Of a DNA stretch of 32,866 nucleotides, positions 1 to 8,699 are shown piece after piece. The DNA is from Streptomyces triticirhizae (GTDB lineage: Bacteria > Actinomycetota > Actinomycetes > Streptomycetales > Streptomycetaceae). The stretch lies in assembly GCF_003696235.1 (NCBI RefSeq), contig NZ_RFFJ01000048.1, positions 1-32,866 on the forward strand. Direction: 5' to 3'. The notes under the pieces are model-generated. The model did no database searches and was not told the origin of the DNA. It was given only the letters and a program-made list of their open reading frames with translations. Each line of letters begins with the position of its first letter. Position 1 is the first letter of the stretch. A program made the position numbers and the translations under genes.

Positions 1-405
1 CGGCGCCGCGTCGACGGCCGCGCGGGCGTCGGCCACGGTCACCTCGATCCCGGCGCCGGGCGGCGGCGGCAGCGTCTCGGCGACCAGCGCGGCCAGCCGC
101 CCGTCGCCCTCCACCACCCGCTGCGTCGAACCGGGCCGGGTGGCCGCCACATAGCGCGGCAGGGTCAGCGCCCCGCCGCCCAGGTGCAGCACCCGCAGCG
201 GCGCCCCGGGCGGGGCGGCGGTGTCGACCACGTGCCCCAGCCGCCTGAGGTACTCGAACTCCAGGTGGGTGGGGTCGTCCAGGTCCAGATACGACTGCGG
301 GGCGTCGTCGACGGTCAACAGCCAGGCCGCCGGCCGGTCCACGTCCGGCAGCAGCCGGGCGGTGCCCAGGTCCACGGCCCGCACCACGGGCGTCCGCTCG
401 TCCAT
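1..405 (-). CDS. Spermidine synthase-like methyltransferase (partial, N-terminal part only)
   Basis: This reading frame starts with ATG at 403-405 and runs leftward off the window edge, so only about 135 N-terminal residues are present. The motif VLHLGGGALTLPRY near residues 71-84, followed by an acidic residue in VVEGDGRL, is the SAM or decarboxylated-SAM binding beginning of the spermidine-synthase fold. Actinobacterial proteins of this kind are usually about 280 residues and annotated spermidine synthase-like or plain methyltransferases; whether they make polyamines is not known from sequence. No strong ribosome binding site precedes the ATG. The gene follows tuf3 on the same strand, with a strong hairpin between them, so it probably has its own promoter. 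The family call is fairly safe; the substrate is unknown. Confidence 0.7.
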   Translation of the reverse strand, partial: MDERTPVVRAVDLGTARLLPDVDRPAAWLLTVDDAPQSYLDLDDPTHLEFEYLRRLGHVVDTAAPPGAPLRVLHLGGGALTLPRYVAATRPGSTQRVVEGDGRLAALVAETLPPPPGAGIEVTVADARAAVDAAP

Positions 406-431
406 CCCGGCATGATGCCCCGGCCGGCCGG

Positions 432-462
432 GCCGCCGCACGCCGGGTCGGCGTGCGGCGGC
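432..462 (-). terminator. Hairpin terminator downstream of tuf3
   Basis: A perfect 13-bp inverted repeat (arms 432-444 and 450-462, loop GGGTC) lies 30 bases past the tuf3 stop codon. There is no U-tract, which is common for Streptomyces terminators. It would separate tuf3 from the downstream methyltransferase-like gene. Confidence 0.6.
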
Positions 463-491
463 TCCGGGCGGCCCTGTCGGTGCGTGCCGTC

Positions 492-1679
<1,188 letters not shown>

Positions 1680-1955
1680 GGCGAGTTCCCGGTTTCCTGG
1701 GTGAAGGTGAGGCCCCGGCCGGCGCGCGCGGCGCGCGTCCTCGGGTCGGGGCGTGGACCCCCGTCGTGCTCCGACCCTCCCCCTGCGGGGTCCACGGAGC
1801 GATCCGGGAAGGGTCAGCGTCGGGCGCCGTCGGCGACGGCCAGCGGCACGCCGGCGGCCGGCGTCGCGTCCGCGGGTGCGGACGGCGCGGCAGGGCCTGC
1901 GTACCGGAACATGACCCGTATGGTGGCGGATGCCGAGCCGGCCGTCGAACGGTTT

Positions 1956-1976
1956 TCTGATAGTCCAGACATCAGA
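1956..1976. promoter_or_regulatory. Interrupted inverted repeat, possible operator
   Basis: The arms TCTGAT and ATCAGA enclose an inner GTC-CA-GAC repeat, offset by one extra A. The site is AT-rich relative to its surroundings and sits just upstream of a candidate uppP promoter. The bound protein is unknown; a GntR-type dimer is one guess. Confidence 0.3.
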
Positions 1977-1985
1977 CACCCGGCG

Positions 1986-2016
1986 TTCACCGCTTGTTGC
2001 GGCACTCGCCTAAAGT
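1986..2016 (+). promoter_or_regulatory. Weak candidate promoter for uppP
   Basis: TTCACC (1986-1991) and TAAAGT (2011-2016) are separated by 19 bases and point toward uppP. The spacing is longer than the usual 17-18, so this is only a candidate. Confidence 0.25.
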
Positions 2017-2126
2017 GACCTCGCCCGTTCCACCCGCACACGTTGACCGCGCCCGGTCGCCGTCCGTCAGCCCGCCCGTTCTTCCGCCCGCCTCGTCGGC
2101 CTCTCCCAGGGATACGCGCTCAGTTC

Positions 2127-3047
2127 ATGTCGTGGTTCGAATCAATCGTCCTCGGGCTGGTCCAGGGGCTGACGGAGTTTCTGCCCATCTCCTCCAGCGC
2201 CCATCTGCGGCTGGCCGCCGTGGCCGGCGGCTGGGAGGACCCGGGGGCCGCCTTCACCGCCGTCTGCCAGATCGGCACGGAACTGGCGGTGTTGATCTAC
2301 TTCCGCAAGGACATCGCGCGGGTGGTGAGCGCCTGGTTCCGTTCGTTGACCGACCGCTCGGCCCGCTCCGATCCGGACGCGCGGATGGGGTGGCTGGTGA
2401 TCATCGGCTCCATCCCGATCGGCGTGCTGGGGCTGACGCTCCAGGACGCGATCGAGGGGCCGTTCCGCGACCTGCGGCTGATCGCGGTCAACCTGATCGT
2501 GCTGGGGATCATCCTGGGCGTGGCCGACCGGATGGCGGCCAGGGACGCCGGCGGGGGCCGGCACCGCGCGGTCAGGCAGCGCAAGGAGTTGGACCAACTC
2601 ACCGTCAGGGACGGCCTGTTGTACGGGCTCTGCCAGGCGATGGCGTTGGTACCCGGCGTCTCGCGCTCCGGAGCCACCATCACCGGCGGACTGTTCCTCG
2701 GCTACCGCAGGGAGGCGGCGGCGCGGTACTCGTTCCTGCTGGCGATCCCGGCCGTGCTCGCCTCCGGCGGCTACGAGCTGACGGAGATCGGCGGCGAGGA
2801 CACCCATGTCTCCTGGGGGCCGACGATCCTGGCGACGGTGATCGCCTTCCTGGTGGGCTACGCGATCATCGCCTGGTTCATGCGGTGGATCAGCACGCGC
2901 AGCTTCATGCCGTTCGTCTGGTACCGGATCGGGGTGGGCGTGGTGCTGCTGGTGTTGATCTGGTTCGGGGTGGTGGAGCCGCACGCCGGCGAGGAGTTCG
3001 ACACGCCGTCCGAGGTGACCACGGGCGAGCAGGCCGCCGGCTGGTGA
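2127..3047 (+). CDS. uppP: Undecaprenyl-diphosphatase (BacA/UppP)
   Basis: This 306-residue integral membrane protein belongs to the BacA/UppP family, which dephosphorylates undecaprenyl diphosphate so the lipid carrier can be reused in peptidoglycan and other envelope polymer synthesis. Overexpression in other bacteria gives bacitracin resistance. The family signatures are present: QGLTEFLPISSSAHLRL at residues 13-29, containing the catalytic Glu and His, and PGVSRSGAT in the second half. Several hydrophobic helices follow, including the C-terminal segment rich in V, L and I. ATG at 2127 is chosen because it gives the standard N-terminus MSWFESIVLGLVQG; AGGGA lies about 14 bases upstream, which is far. 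Upstream in-frame codons look non-coding. It is monocistronic, convergent with the oxidoreductase gene. Confidence 0.92.
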   Translation: MSWFESIVLGLVQGLTEFLPISSSAHLRLAAVAGGWEDPGAAFTAVCQIGTELAVLIYFRKDIARVVSAWFRSLTDRSARSDPDARMGWLVIIGSIPIGVLGLTLQDAIEGPFRDLRLIAVNLIVLGIILGVADRMAARDAGGGRHRAVRQRKELDQLTVRDGLLYGLCQAMALVPGVSRSGATITGGLFLGYRREAAARYSFLLAIPAVLASGGYELTEIGGEDTHVSWGPTILATVIAFLVGYAIIAWFMRWISTRSFMPFVWYRIGVGVVLLVLIWFGVVEPHAGEEFDTPSEVTTGEQAAGW

Positions 3048-3060
3048 GCCGGCTGGCCGT

Positions 3061-3099
3061 CGGCGGCGGTTCAGCGGGAGCGCGGCGGCGGTTCAGCGG
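3061..3099. repeat. 22-bp-period direct repeat at the end of the oxidoreductase gene
   Basis: The 17-bp word CGGCGGCGGTTCAGCGG occurs at 3061-3077 and again at 3083-3099. The second copy contains the stop codon of the leftward oxidoreductase gene, so the duplication spans the gene end. Confidence 0.7.
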
Positions 3100-3995
3100 C
3101 GGCCGGTGGCGTCGAGCACGACCCGTTCGCACAACTCGTGGGTGCGCAGGGCGTCCTGGGCGTCCAGGGTGTGGCCGGTCCGCACGGAGTGCAGGAAGGC
3201 GTCCACGGCCTGCTCGACGCCGCGCTGCCGCGCGACCGGCACCCAGTCGCCCCGGCGGCGGACGCTGGGCTGGCCCTTGTGGTCGATGACCTCGGCCAGG
3301 TTGCGCACCTCGCGCTTGGTGTCCTGTCCCGAGACCTCCAACACCTCCTCGGCCGAGCCCGAGAGGTGGTTCATCGCGCCGATCGCGGAGAAGCCCTCGC
3401 CCGACAGGTGCAGCACCACGTGGTGCAGCAGGCCGTCGCTGACCCGGCTGCTCAGGTGCACCTCGTCGATCGGGGCCGGGGCGAGGAAGCGCAGGGTGTC
3501 GACGACATGGATGAAGTCGTCGAAGACCATCCGGCGCGGGTCCTCGGGCAGGCCCCTGCGGTGCTTCTGGAGGATGATCAGGTCGCGCGGGCCCTCCAGA
3601 CACTGCGCGTAGGCGGGCGCGAAGCGGCGGTTGAAGCCGACGGCGAGGCTGACGCCGAGCGTGTCGGCCAGCTCCACCAGCCGTCTGGCCTCGGGGAGTT
3701 GATCGGCCAGCGGCTTGTCGACATAGGTGGCTATGCCGGCGGTGAGCAGCTTGGTGACGATCTCGGGGTGGGTCGCCGTGGGCGTGTGCACGAAGGCCGC
3801 GTCCAGGCCGACGGACAGCAGGGAGCCCAGGTCGCGGTGGAGCGCCTCGGCCGGCAGCCGGTGGGTCGCGCCGACCCGCTCCAGGGTGGTCGCCGAGCGG
3901 GTGTGCAGGTGGAGGCTGACCTCGGGGCGGGTGCTGAGGACGGGCAGGTATGCCTTGTGGGCGATGTCCCCGAGCCCGATCACGCCGACCTTCAC
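3093..3995 (-). CDS. Gfo/Idh/MocA family oxidoreductase
   Basis: The 300-residue product begins with the Rossmann motif KVGVIGLGDIAHKAYLP, expected to bind NAD(P), and has YVDKPLAD at about residues 91-98, a variant of the family EKP motif with Asp for Glu. It continues into GFNRRFAPAY, typical of this family, and FDDFIHVVDTLRFL, which supplies the catalytic-region His/Asp positions of the C-terminal domain. Members oxidise or reduce sugars, inositols and related polyols; the substrate here cannot be told. The start is GTG at 3993-3995, with GAGGAG seven bases upstream; a longer frame upstream is arginine/proline-rich and unlikely. The gene lies downstream of ung on the same strand, about 200 bases apart, so co-transcription is uncertain. 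Confidence 0.85.
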   Translation of the reverse strand: MKVGVIGLGDIAHKAYLPVLSTRPEVSLHLHTRSATTLERVGATHRLPAEALHRDLGSLLSVGLDAAFVHTPTATHPEIVTKLLTAGIATYVDKPLADQLPEARRLVELADTLGVSLAVGFNRRFAPAYAQCLEGPRDLIILQKHRRGLPEDPRRMVFDDFIHVVDTLRFLAPAPIDEVHLSSRVSDGLLHHVVLHLSGEGFSAIGAMNHLSGSAEEVLEVSGQDTKREVRNLAEVIDHKGQPSVRRRGDWVPVARQRGVEQAVDAFLHSVRTGHTLDAQDALRTHELCERVVLDATGRR

Positions 3996-4169
3996 GGCAA
4001 TGCTCCTCGGTGTAGGTGTGGGTGGTCCGCGCCCGCGCGTGGGCACGGGACCGGCAGCATACGCGGGCGCCCGCCGGCGCCGAACACCCCACCGGCACCC
4101 CGGTCCCACGCCGCCCCCGCCCCAACGCCCCGTCGGGCGCCGGGCGTCGGGGGCGACGCGGCGGCTGGC

Positions 4170-4212
4170 CAGGTCAACGGCTCAGGTCAACCTCAGGTCA
4201 ACGGCTCAGGTC
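4170..4212. repeat. 24-bp tandem duplication carrying the ung stop codon
   Basis: A 19-bp word, CAGGTCAACGGCTCAGGTC, occurs at 4170-4188 and 4194-4212 with a 24-base period. It covers the last codons and stop codon (4198-4200) of ung, so a second in-frame copy of the ending follows the real stop. Confidence 0.75.
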
Positions 4213-4878
4213 GGGAACGCGCCAGTCGATCGGGGCGTGCCCCTGGGCGGCGATGGCCTCGTTGATCTGGGTGAACGGGCGGGAGCCGAAGAACTTCCGC
4301 GCCGACAGCGGCGAGGGATGGGCGCCCTCGACCACCGCGTGCCGCGCGGTGTCGATCAGCGGGAGCTTCTTGCGGGCGTGGGCGCCCCAGAGGACGAAGA
4401 CCGCCGGGTCCGGCCGGTCGGAGACGGCGCGGATCACCGCGTCGGTGAACCGCTCCCAGCCCTTGCCCTTGTGCGAGTTGGGCTCGCCGGCGCGCACCGT
4501 GAGCACCGCGTTGAGCAGCAGGACGCCCTGCCGGGCCCAGGGCATCAGATAGCCGTTGTCCGGGATGGGCAGGCCCAGCTCGGCGTGCAGCTCCTTGTAG
4601 ATGTTGCGCAGCGAGGGCGGGATGCGCACCCCGGGCCGCACCGAGAAGCACAGGCCGTGGCCCTGCCCCTCGCCGTGGTACGGGTCCTGGCCCAGAACCA
4701 GCACCTTGACCTCGTCGAAGGGCGTCGCCTCCAGCGCCGCGAAGACCTCGTCCGCCGGCGGATAGACGGGCCCCGCGGCCCGCTCCTCCTCGACGAACGC
4801 GGTCAGCTCCTTGAAGTAGGGCTGGTCCAGCTCCTCGCCCAGCACCTTCTGCCAGGAGTCGGGCAGCTTGTCGTTCAC
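4198..4878 (-). CDS. ung: Uracil-DNA glycosylase, family 1
   Basis: This 226-residue enzyme removes uracil from DNA, starting base excision repair after cytosine deamination or dUMP misincorporation. The water-activating loop GQDPYHG sits at residues 63-69 (catalytic Asp65), followed by GQGHGLCFS, and the late HPSPLS motif supplies the catalytic His near residue 188. GEPNSHKGKGWE and VFVLWGAHA are also family-typical. Length matches the Ung family. I choose GTG at 4876-4878, because GGAGG lies nine bases upstream; a TTG nine bases earlier abuts the GGAGG with no spacing. The gene has a short 101-base upstream gap to the SDR gene on the same strand. Confidence 0.93.
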   Translation of the reverse strand: MNDKLPDSWQKVLGEELDQPYFKELTAFVEEERAAGPVYPPADEVFAALEATPFDEVKVLVLGQDPYHGEGQGHGLCFSVRPGVRIPPSLRNIYKELHAELGLPIPDNGYLMPWARQGVLLLNAVLTVRAGEPNSHKGKGWERFTDAVIRAVSDRPDPAVFVLWGAHARKKLPLIDTARHAVVEGAHPSPLSARKFFGSRPFTQINEAIAAQGHAPIDWRVPDLSR

Positions 4879-4979
4879 GTCCCACAACCTCCGAGGTCAC
4901 GCGGTGAGTTGACCGCGCCGCCGGTGCGACGCGGTGTGGCTCACAACGTACCGTCCGGCACTGACAGCGGCGGTGACTC

Positions 4980-5786
4980 TCAGCCGAGGCCGGCGTTGAG
5001 CCGGACGCCGCCGTCGATCACCAGCGTCTGGCCGGTGATCCAGGAGGACTCGGGGGAGGTGAGGAAGGCGACGGCGGACGCCACGTCCTCCGGCACGCCC
5101 AGCCGCCGCAGCGGGTAACCGGCCGCTATTCGCTCCTCGTTGCCCTCGTAGAGCGGGCCGGCGAACCGGGTCTTGACCACGGCGGGCGCCACCGCGTTGA
5201 CCCGGACCGCCGGGGCCATCTCCTGGGCCAGCTGCTCGGTCAGGTTGATCAGGGCGGCCTTGGTGACGCCGTAGCCGCCGAGGAACGGCGTGGCGCCCAG
5301 CCCCGCGATCGAGGAGACGTTGACCACCGTGCCGCCGTGCTCGCGCTGCCAGGCCGACCAGGCGCCCCGGGCGAAGCCGAAGGCGGAGAGCACGTTGATC
5401 TCGAAGACCTTGGCCAGCAGCGCCGGTTCGACCTCGGTGAGCGGGCCGAACGCCGGGTTGCTCCCCGCGTTGTTCACCAGGTGGTCCAGGCGGCCCCAGG
5501 CCGTCATCACGCGCTCGACGACCTCGGCCTGGTGCGCCGGGTCGTGCGCCTTGCCCGCCACGCCCATGGCGCGCGGGCCCAACTCGGCGACGGCCTCGGC
5601 CAGTCGCTCCTGGTCGCGCCCGGTGACGCAGACCCGGTCGCCCCGGGCGATCAGCGCCCTGGCCACGCCGAACCCGATGCCCCGGCTGCCGCCGGTGACG
5701 ACGGCGACCCGCGCCCCGTCCCGCCCCTCCTCGCGCGCGCCGCGCGCCCCACCGCCGGCGTCAGTCAAGGGGACCACCCGCCACAT
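4980..5786 (-). CDS. Short-chain dehydrogenase/reductase (SDR), second gene of a pair
   Basis: This is a classical SDR of about 250-268 residues. It has the cofactor motif TGGSRGIG, the NNAG structural motif, a Ser-containing strand VVNVSSIAG and the active-site YxxxK in YGVTKAAL, followed by VNAVAPAVV and a C-terminal SSWITGQTLVIDGG, all typical of NAD(P)-dependent oxidoreductases annotated as 3-oxoacyl-ACP-reductase-like. The start is uncertain: ATG at 5786 and GTG at 5777 both overlap the end of the upstream fabG-like gene, and a TTG at 5768 overlaps only its last codons. In each case the two genes overlap, so they are very probably translated as a coupled operon. The substrate is unknown; co-location of two SDRs suggests sequential or heteromeric action, as an inference. 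Confidence 0.85.
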   Translation of the reverse strand: MWRVVPLTDAGGGARGAREEGRDGARVAVVTGGSRGIGFGVARALIARGDRVCVTGRDQERLAEAVAELGPRAMGVAGKAHDPAHQAEVVERVMTAWGRLDHLVNNAGSNPAFGPLTEVEPALLAKVFEINVLSAFGFARGAWSAWQREHGGTVVNVSSIAGLGATPFLGGYGVTKAALINLTEQLAQEMAPAVRVNAVAPAVVKTRFAGPLYEGNEERIAAGYPLRRLGVPEDVASAVAFLTSPESSWITGQTLVIDGGVRLNAGLG

Positions 5787-6525
5787 AGAGCACCTGGCCC
5801 GAGACGAAGCCGGCGGCCTCGCTCGCGAAGAACGCGATGGCGTGCGCGACGTCCGCCGGCTGACCGACCCGGCGCACCGGGATCTGCTCGGCGGCGGCCC
5901 GCTGGAACTCGTCGAACGGCACGCCGACCCGGTCGGCGGTGGCCGACGTCATGTCGGTGGCGATGAACCCGGGCGCCACCGCGTTGACCGTGACGCCGAA
6001 CTTGCCCAGCTCGATGGCGAGGGTCTTGGTGAAGCCCTGGAGGCCCGCCTTGGCCGCCGCGTAGTTGGCCTGCCCCCGGTTCCCCAGGGCGGAGCTGGAG
6101 GAGAGGTTGACGATCCGGCCGAACCCGGCCTCCACCATGTGTGCCTGGCAGGCGCGGGACATCAGGAACGCGCCCCGCAGGTGGACGTTCATCACCGTGT
6201 CCCAGTCCGCCTCGCTCATCTTGAACAGCAGGTTGTCCCGCAGGACGCCCGCGTTGTTCACCAGGACCCCCGGCGGGCCCAGCCGCTCGGCGACCTCGGC
6301 CACGGCGGCCCGCACCGCGTCCGCGTCCGAGACGTCGCAGCCGACGGCGAGGGCGGTGCCGCCGGCCGCCTCGATGGCGGCGACCGTCTCGCCGCCGGCC
6401 TCCCGGGTCAGGTCGAGCACGGCGACCCGGTGGCCGTCGGCGGCCAGCCGCGCGGCGGTGGCGGCCCCGATGCCCCGGGCCGCGCCGGTCACCAGCGCGA
6501 CGCGCTGCTGCGTGGTGGTGGTCAT
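5761..6525 (-). CDS. fabG: FabG-like 3-oxoacyl-ACP reductase (SDR)
   Basis: The 254-residue product has all FabG-type features: TGAARGIG at residues 13-20, the NNAG motif with VLRDNLLFKM, GNRGQANYAAAKAG with Tyr154 and Lys158 of the catalytic triad, and VNAVAPGFIATDM. Enzymes of this family reduce beta-ketoacyl thioesters with NADPH in fatty acid or polyketide synthesis, or act on other ketones. It is not next to fabD, fabH or acpP, so it is not the housekeeping fab operon. ATG at 6523-6525 is preceded by AGGAGA at nine bases. The gene heads a two-gene operon with the overlapping SDR, behind a perfect inverted repeat at 6563-6582 that could be its operator. Confidence 0.87.
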   Translation of the reverse strand: MTTTTQQRVALVTGAARGIGAATAARLAADGHRVAVLDLTREAGGETVAAIEAAGGTALAVGCDVSDADAVRAAVAEVAERLGPPGVLVNNAGVLRDNLLFKMSEADWDTVMNVHLRGAFLMSRACQAHMVEAGFGRIVNLSSSSALGNRGQANYAAAKAGLQGFTKTLAIELGKFGVTVNAVAPGFIATDMTSATADRVGVPFDEFQRAAAEQIPVRRVGQPADVAHAIAFFASEAAGFVSGQVLYVAGGPLD

Positions 6526-6562
6526 GTCGGTCGCTCTCCTCGCCGTCGAGTGATGCGCTCGT

Positions 6563-6582
6563 CGTGAACGCCGTCGTTCACG
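6563..6582. promoter_or_regulatory. Perfect 8-bp inverted repeat upstream of fabG-like operon
   Basis: CGTGAACG and CGTTCACG are separated by CCGT, 38 bases upstream of the fabG start. The size and symmetry fit a TetR-family operator, and position fits repression of the SDR pair. No TetR gene is in the window. Confidence 0.5.
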
Positions 6583-6661
6583 CGCTACCGAGAAGTAACT
6601 ACCACCCGGCACTGACACAACGGAACCCCGCCCCCGCGATTCCGCGCCGGGGACGGCCGCC

Positions 6662-7063
6662 TCAGCGCACCAGGAGGGTCAGCAGCCGCTCCAGCTCGGC
6701 GTCCGGGTCGGCGGTCAACCCGCTGTGCACCGGGCCCGGTTGGACCACGGTGCTGCGCGGCGCGATCAGCCAGCGGAACCGGCGCCCGGCCTCGTCGCCG
6801 GCCGCGGCCCCGGCCTCGGGACCGCCGTCGCAGACCCGCTCGACGGCGCGCAGCGCGGCGCGCACGCCGGCCACGTCCGCCGTCGGGTCGAGCGCCAGCA
6901 GCCGCCCGGTGTCCAGGTGGGTGCGGGCGGCCAGGAAGGAGCGGGGGCGCGAGTAGAGCAGCACGCCCGCGTTGATCGCCTCGCCGCGCTCCACGCGGGG
7001 CACCACGCGCAGCACGGCGTACTCGAAGACGGCGCGGTCGGCGGCGTTCGGCTGCGGCGTCAT
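6662..7063 (-). CDS. DUF3037 protein paired with the HipA-like kinase
   Basis: The 133-residue soluble protein begins MTPQPNAADRAVFEYAVLRV and contains VERGEAINAGVLLYSRPR, the diagnostic segment of the DUF3037 family, then an aspartate-containing helical region and a C-terminal leucine-rich end. No catalytic motif is visible and its role is unknown. Its ATG overlaps the stop codon of the upstream HipA-like gene in an ATGA arrangement (7060-7063), which implies translational coupling. The two families are commonly found together in actinobacteria, so the proteins probably act together. No signal peptide or membrane segment is seen. Confidence 0.8.
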   Translation of the reverse strand: MTPQPNAADRAVFEYAVLRVVPRVERGEAINAGVLLYSRPRSFLAARTHLDTGRLLALDPTADVAGVRAALRAVERVCDGGPEAGAAAGDEAGRRFRWLIAPRSTVVQPGPVHSGLTADPDAELERLLTLLVR

Positions 7064-7905
7064 CGGCCCGCTCCCCCGGTCCTGCCGGCCTCGGCCGCCT
7101 CGGGCCGGCCGGTGAGCCAGCCGGGCGCGCCTGAGCCCCGGCGTTCGGTTCTGGCGCCCAGCTCGACGCGCTCGCCGATCGTGGCCGCCCGCGTGAGCAG
7201 CGTGTCCCGGTAGGCGGCGCGCAGCGCGTCCGGGTGGTCGAGCCCCGGCTCGGGCGCCAGCCAGGCGTCGGGCACCTCGGCGAGCACCGCGTCCAGCAGC
7301 TCGGCGGTGACCAGCGGCGCCAACGCGGCGTCCGCGCCCGCCACATCGGGCCCGACCGGCGCGAGCGCGTGGTCGGCGGCGGCGAAGCCCCGGGCCGCCG
7401 AGGCGGCGGCCGAGGGCCAGTTGTGGTGCCAGATCAGCGCGGCGCCATGGTCGATCAGCCACAACTCGCCGTGCCAGACCAGCAGGTTGGGGTTGCGCCA
7501 GGAGCGGTCCACGTTGTTGACCAGCGCGTCGAACCAGACGACCCGGCCGGCCTCGACGGGGTCGACGCGGTAGGCCAGCGGGTCGAAGCCGATGGAGCCC
7601 GGCAGGTAGTCCATCCCGAGGTTGGTGCCGGCGCTCGCCCTGAGCAGCTCCTGTACCTCCTGGTCCGGCTCGGCCAGCCCGATCACCGGGTCGAGCCCGA
7701 TCAGGACCAGCTCCGGCACCCGCAGCCCGAGCCGCCGGGCCAGCCCGCCGCAGACCACCTCGGAGACCAGCGACTTGGGGCCCTGGCCGGCGCCGGTGAA
7801 CTTCATGACATAGGTCCCCAGATCGTCCGCCTCGACGATGCCGGGCAACGAGCCGCCCTCCCGCAGCGGGGTCACATAGCGGGTGGCGAGGACTTCGCGG
7901 AGCAT
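7060..7905 (-). CDS. HipA-like kinase-domain protein
   Basis: This 281-residue protein resembles the HipA_2 kinase group. Possible ATP-binding Lys35 is in TYVMKFTGAGQGPKS, a catalytic-loop-like segment NNVDRSWRNPN contains Asp133 and Asn138-140, and a metal-binding-like LIDHGAAL contains Asp152. HipA proteins are Ser/Thr kinases; Escherichia coli HipA phosphorylates glutamyl-tRNA synthetase and forms a toxin-antitoxin system with HipB. Here no HipB-like helix-turn-helix gene is present; the partner is a DUF3037 protein instead. The start ATG at 7903-7905 gives MLREVLATRYVTPLREGGSLP, the typical N-terminus; a GTG 63 bases upstream is less likely. Whether it is a toxin, a regulator or a housekeeping kinase is unknown. 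Confidence 0.75.
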   Translation of the reverse strand: MLREVLATRYVTPLREGGSLPGIVEADDLGTYVMKFTGAGQGPKSLVSEVVCGGLARRLGLRVPELVLIGLDPVIGLAEPDQEVQELLRASAGTNLGMDYLPGSIGFDPLAYRVDPVEAGRVVWFDALVNNVDRSWRNPNLLVWHGELWLIDHGAALIWHHNWPSAAASAARGFAAADHALAPVGPDVAGADAALAPLVTAELLDAVLAEVPDAWLAPEPGLDHPDALRAAYRDTLLTRAATIGERVELGARTERRGSGAPGWLTGRPEAAEAGRTGGAGR

Positions 7906-8060
7906 GGCCGTAGGGTATCCGGCGCGGCGGCGGAGCCGAGCGGCGCGCTGCGGCTCCTCGCCGTCCACGGCGGGACGGTGAGCCAGGGCGTCGTCGGTCC
8001 TGACGCCGACGAGGTGGAACGGCTGGCCTCGCCAGCCCGCCGGGAACGGCCCGCACGATC

Positions 8061-8100
8061 CCGGGAATCCGTGAGGCGGTCCGGAAATCCGTGAGGCGCT
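8061..8100. repeat. 20-bp tandem repeat, two copies
   Basis: Two adjacent 20-bp units (8061-8080, 8081-8100) differ at two positions; both contain AATCCGTGAGGCG. A small hairpin follows at 8104-8122 (GCGGAGG, loop CCGTT, CCTCCGC), directly before a TACTCT -10-like box for the Rieske gene. Confidence 0.75.
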
Positions 8101-8201
8101 GAGGCGGAGGCCGTTCCTCCGCTACTCTCGCCCGACGGCCGGGTGGGCGGCGGGGCGCGTTCCGCCGTGGCCCGGTGGGGTCGTTTCCGAGAGGAGTTCA
8201 G

Positions 8202-8603
8202 ATGAACGGTCCGACCACCACACGGAGGACGGCGGTGCTGGCCGGCGCCGCCGGGCTCGCGGCGGTGGGGCTGGCGGGCTGCGGTACCGAGGACGGTGGC
8301 TCGGGTGACGGGGGCGGCGAGGAGTTGGCGCCGACCTCGGACATCCCGGTGGGCGGCGGGAAGATCCTCTCCGACCACCAGCTGGTGGTGACCCAGCCAG
8401 CCGAGGGCGAGTTCGTGGCGTTCTCGGCGATCTGCACCCACCAGGGCTGCGCGGTCTCGCAGGTGGACGAGGACGGCATCCTGTGCACCTGCCACGGCAG
8501 CCGCTTCGCGCTGGAGGACGGCGCGGTGCTGGAGGGCCCGGCCACCGAGCCGCTGCCCGAGGAGCCGATCACGGTCGAGGGCGAGTCGATCCTGCGTGGC
8601 TGA
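8202..8603 (+). CDS. Rieske [2Fe-2S] lipoprotein
   Basis: The 133-residue product has an N-terminal twin-arginine-like export sequence (TTTRRTAVLAGAAG) ending in the lipobox LAGC with Cys27, then a Gly/Asp/Glu-rich linker and a small Rieske domain. Cluster ligands are Cys78 and His80 in CTHQGC and Cys95 and His98 in CTCHGS; Cys83 and Cys97 are placed for the usual disulfide. Such stand-alone proteins are thought to be membrane-anchored electron carriers outside the cell, but the redox partner is unknown. ATG at 8202 has GAGGAG eight bases upstream. The frame continues upstream without Rieske content. It is transcribed alone, ending at a bidirectional hairpin shared with the glucanase gene. 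Confidence 0.88.
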   Translation: MNGPTTTRRTAVLAGAAGLAAVGLAGCGTEDGGSGDGGGEELAPTSDIPVGGGKILSDHQLVVTQPAEGEFVAFSAICTHQGCAVSQVDEDGILCTCHGSRFALEDGAVLEGPATEPLPEEPITVEGESILRG

Positions 8604-8627
8604 GGCGCCACCAGTCAGCACGCGCCG

Positions 8628-8669
8628 CGCTCCCGGCGCTCTGGCCGTTTGGCCCGAACGCCGGGAGCG
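8628..8669. terminator. Bidirectional terminator between Rieske and glucanase genes
   Basis: Perfect 11-bp arms (8628-8638, 8659-8669) enclose a 20-base loop that itself contains a GGCC-GTTT-GGCC hairpin. It lies between the convergent gene ends at 8603 and 8700. Confidence 0.7.
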
Positions 8670-8699
8670 GTTCGGTTCACCGTGAGTCGTTCGGCCGGC

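Larger units (their letters stand above)
1680..2126. other. Divergent intergenic region tuf3/uppP, no gene seen
   Basis: This 447-base stretch separates the divergent tuf3 and uppP genes. It should contain the tuf3 promoter and a long tuf3 leader, but I see no convincing -35/-10 pair for tuf3. It holds an interrupted inverted repeat at 1956-1976 and a weak rightward promoter candidate at 1986-2016. Open frames here have no recognisable protein content. Confidence 0.6.

Noticed and set aside
4980..6525. Part of a polyketide or fatty-acid cluster
   Set aside because: Only two SDR genes are present, with no ketosynthase, acyl carrier or transferase genes nearby.
6563..6582. Transcription terminator at the fabG-upstream palindrome
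   Set aside because: It lies just upstream of a start codon and has only 8-bp arms; the next gene on that strand ends at 6662, so a terminator is possible but an operator fits the symmetry better.
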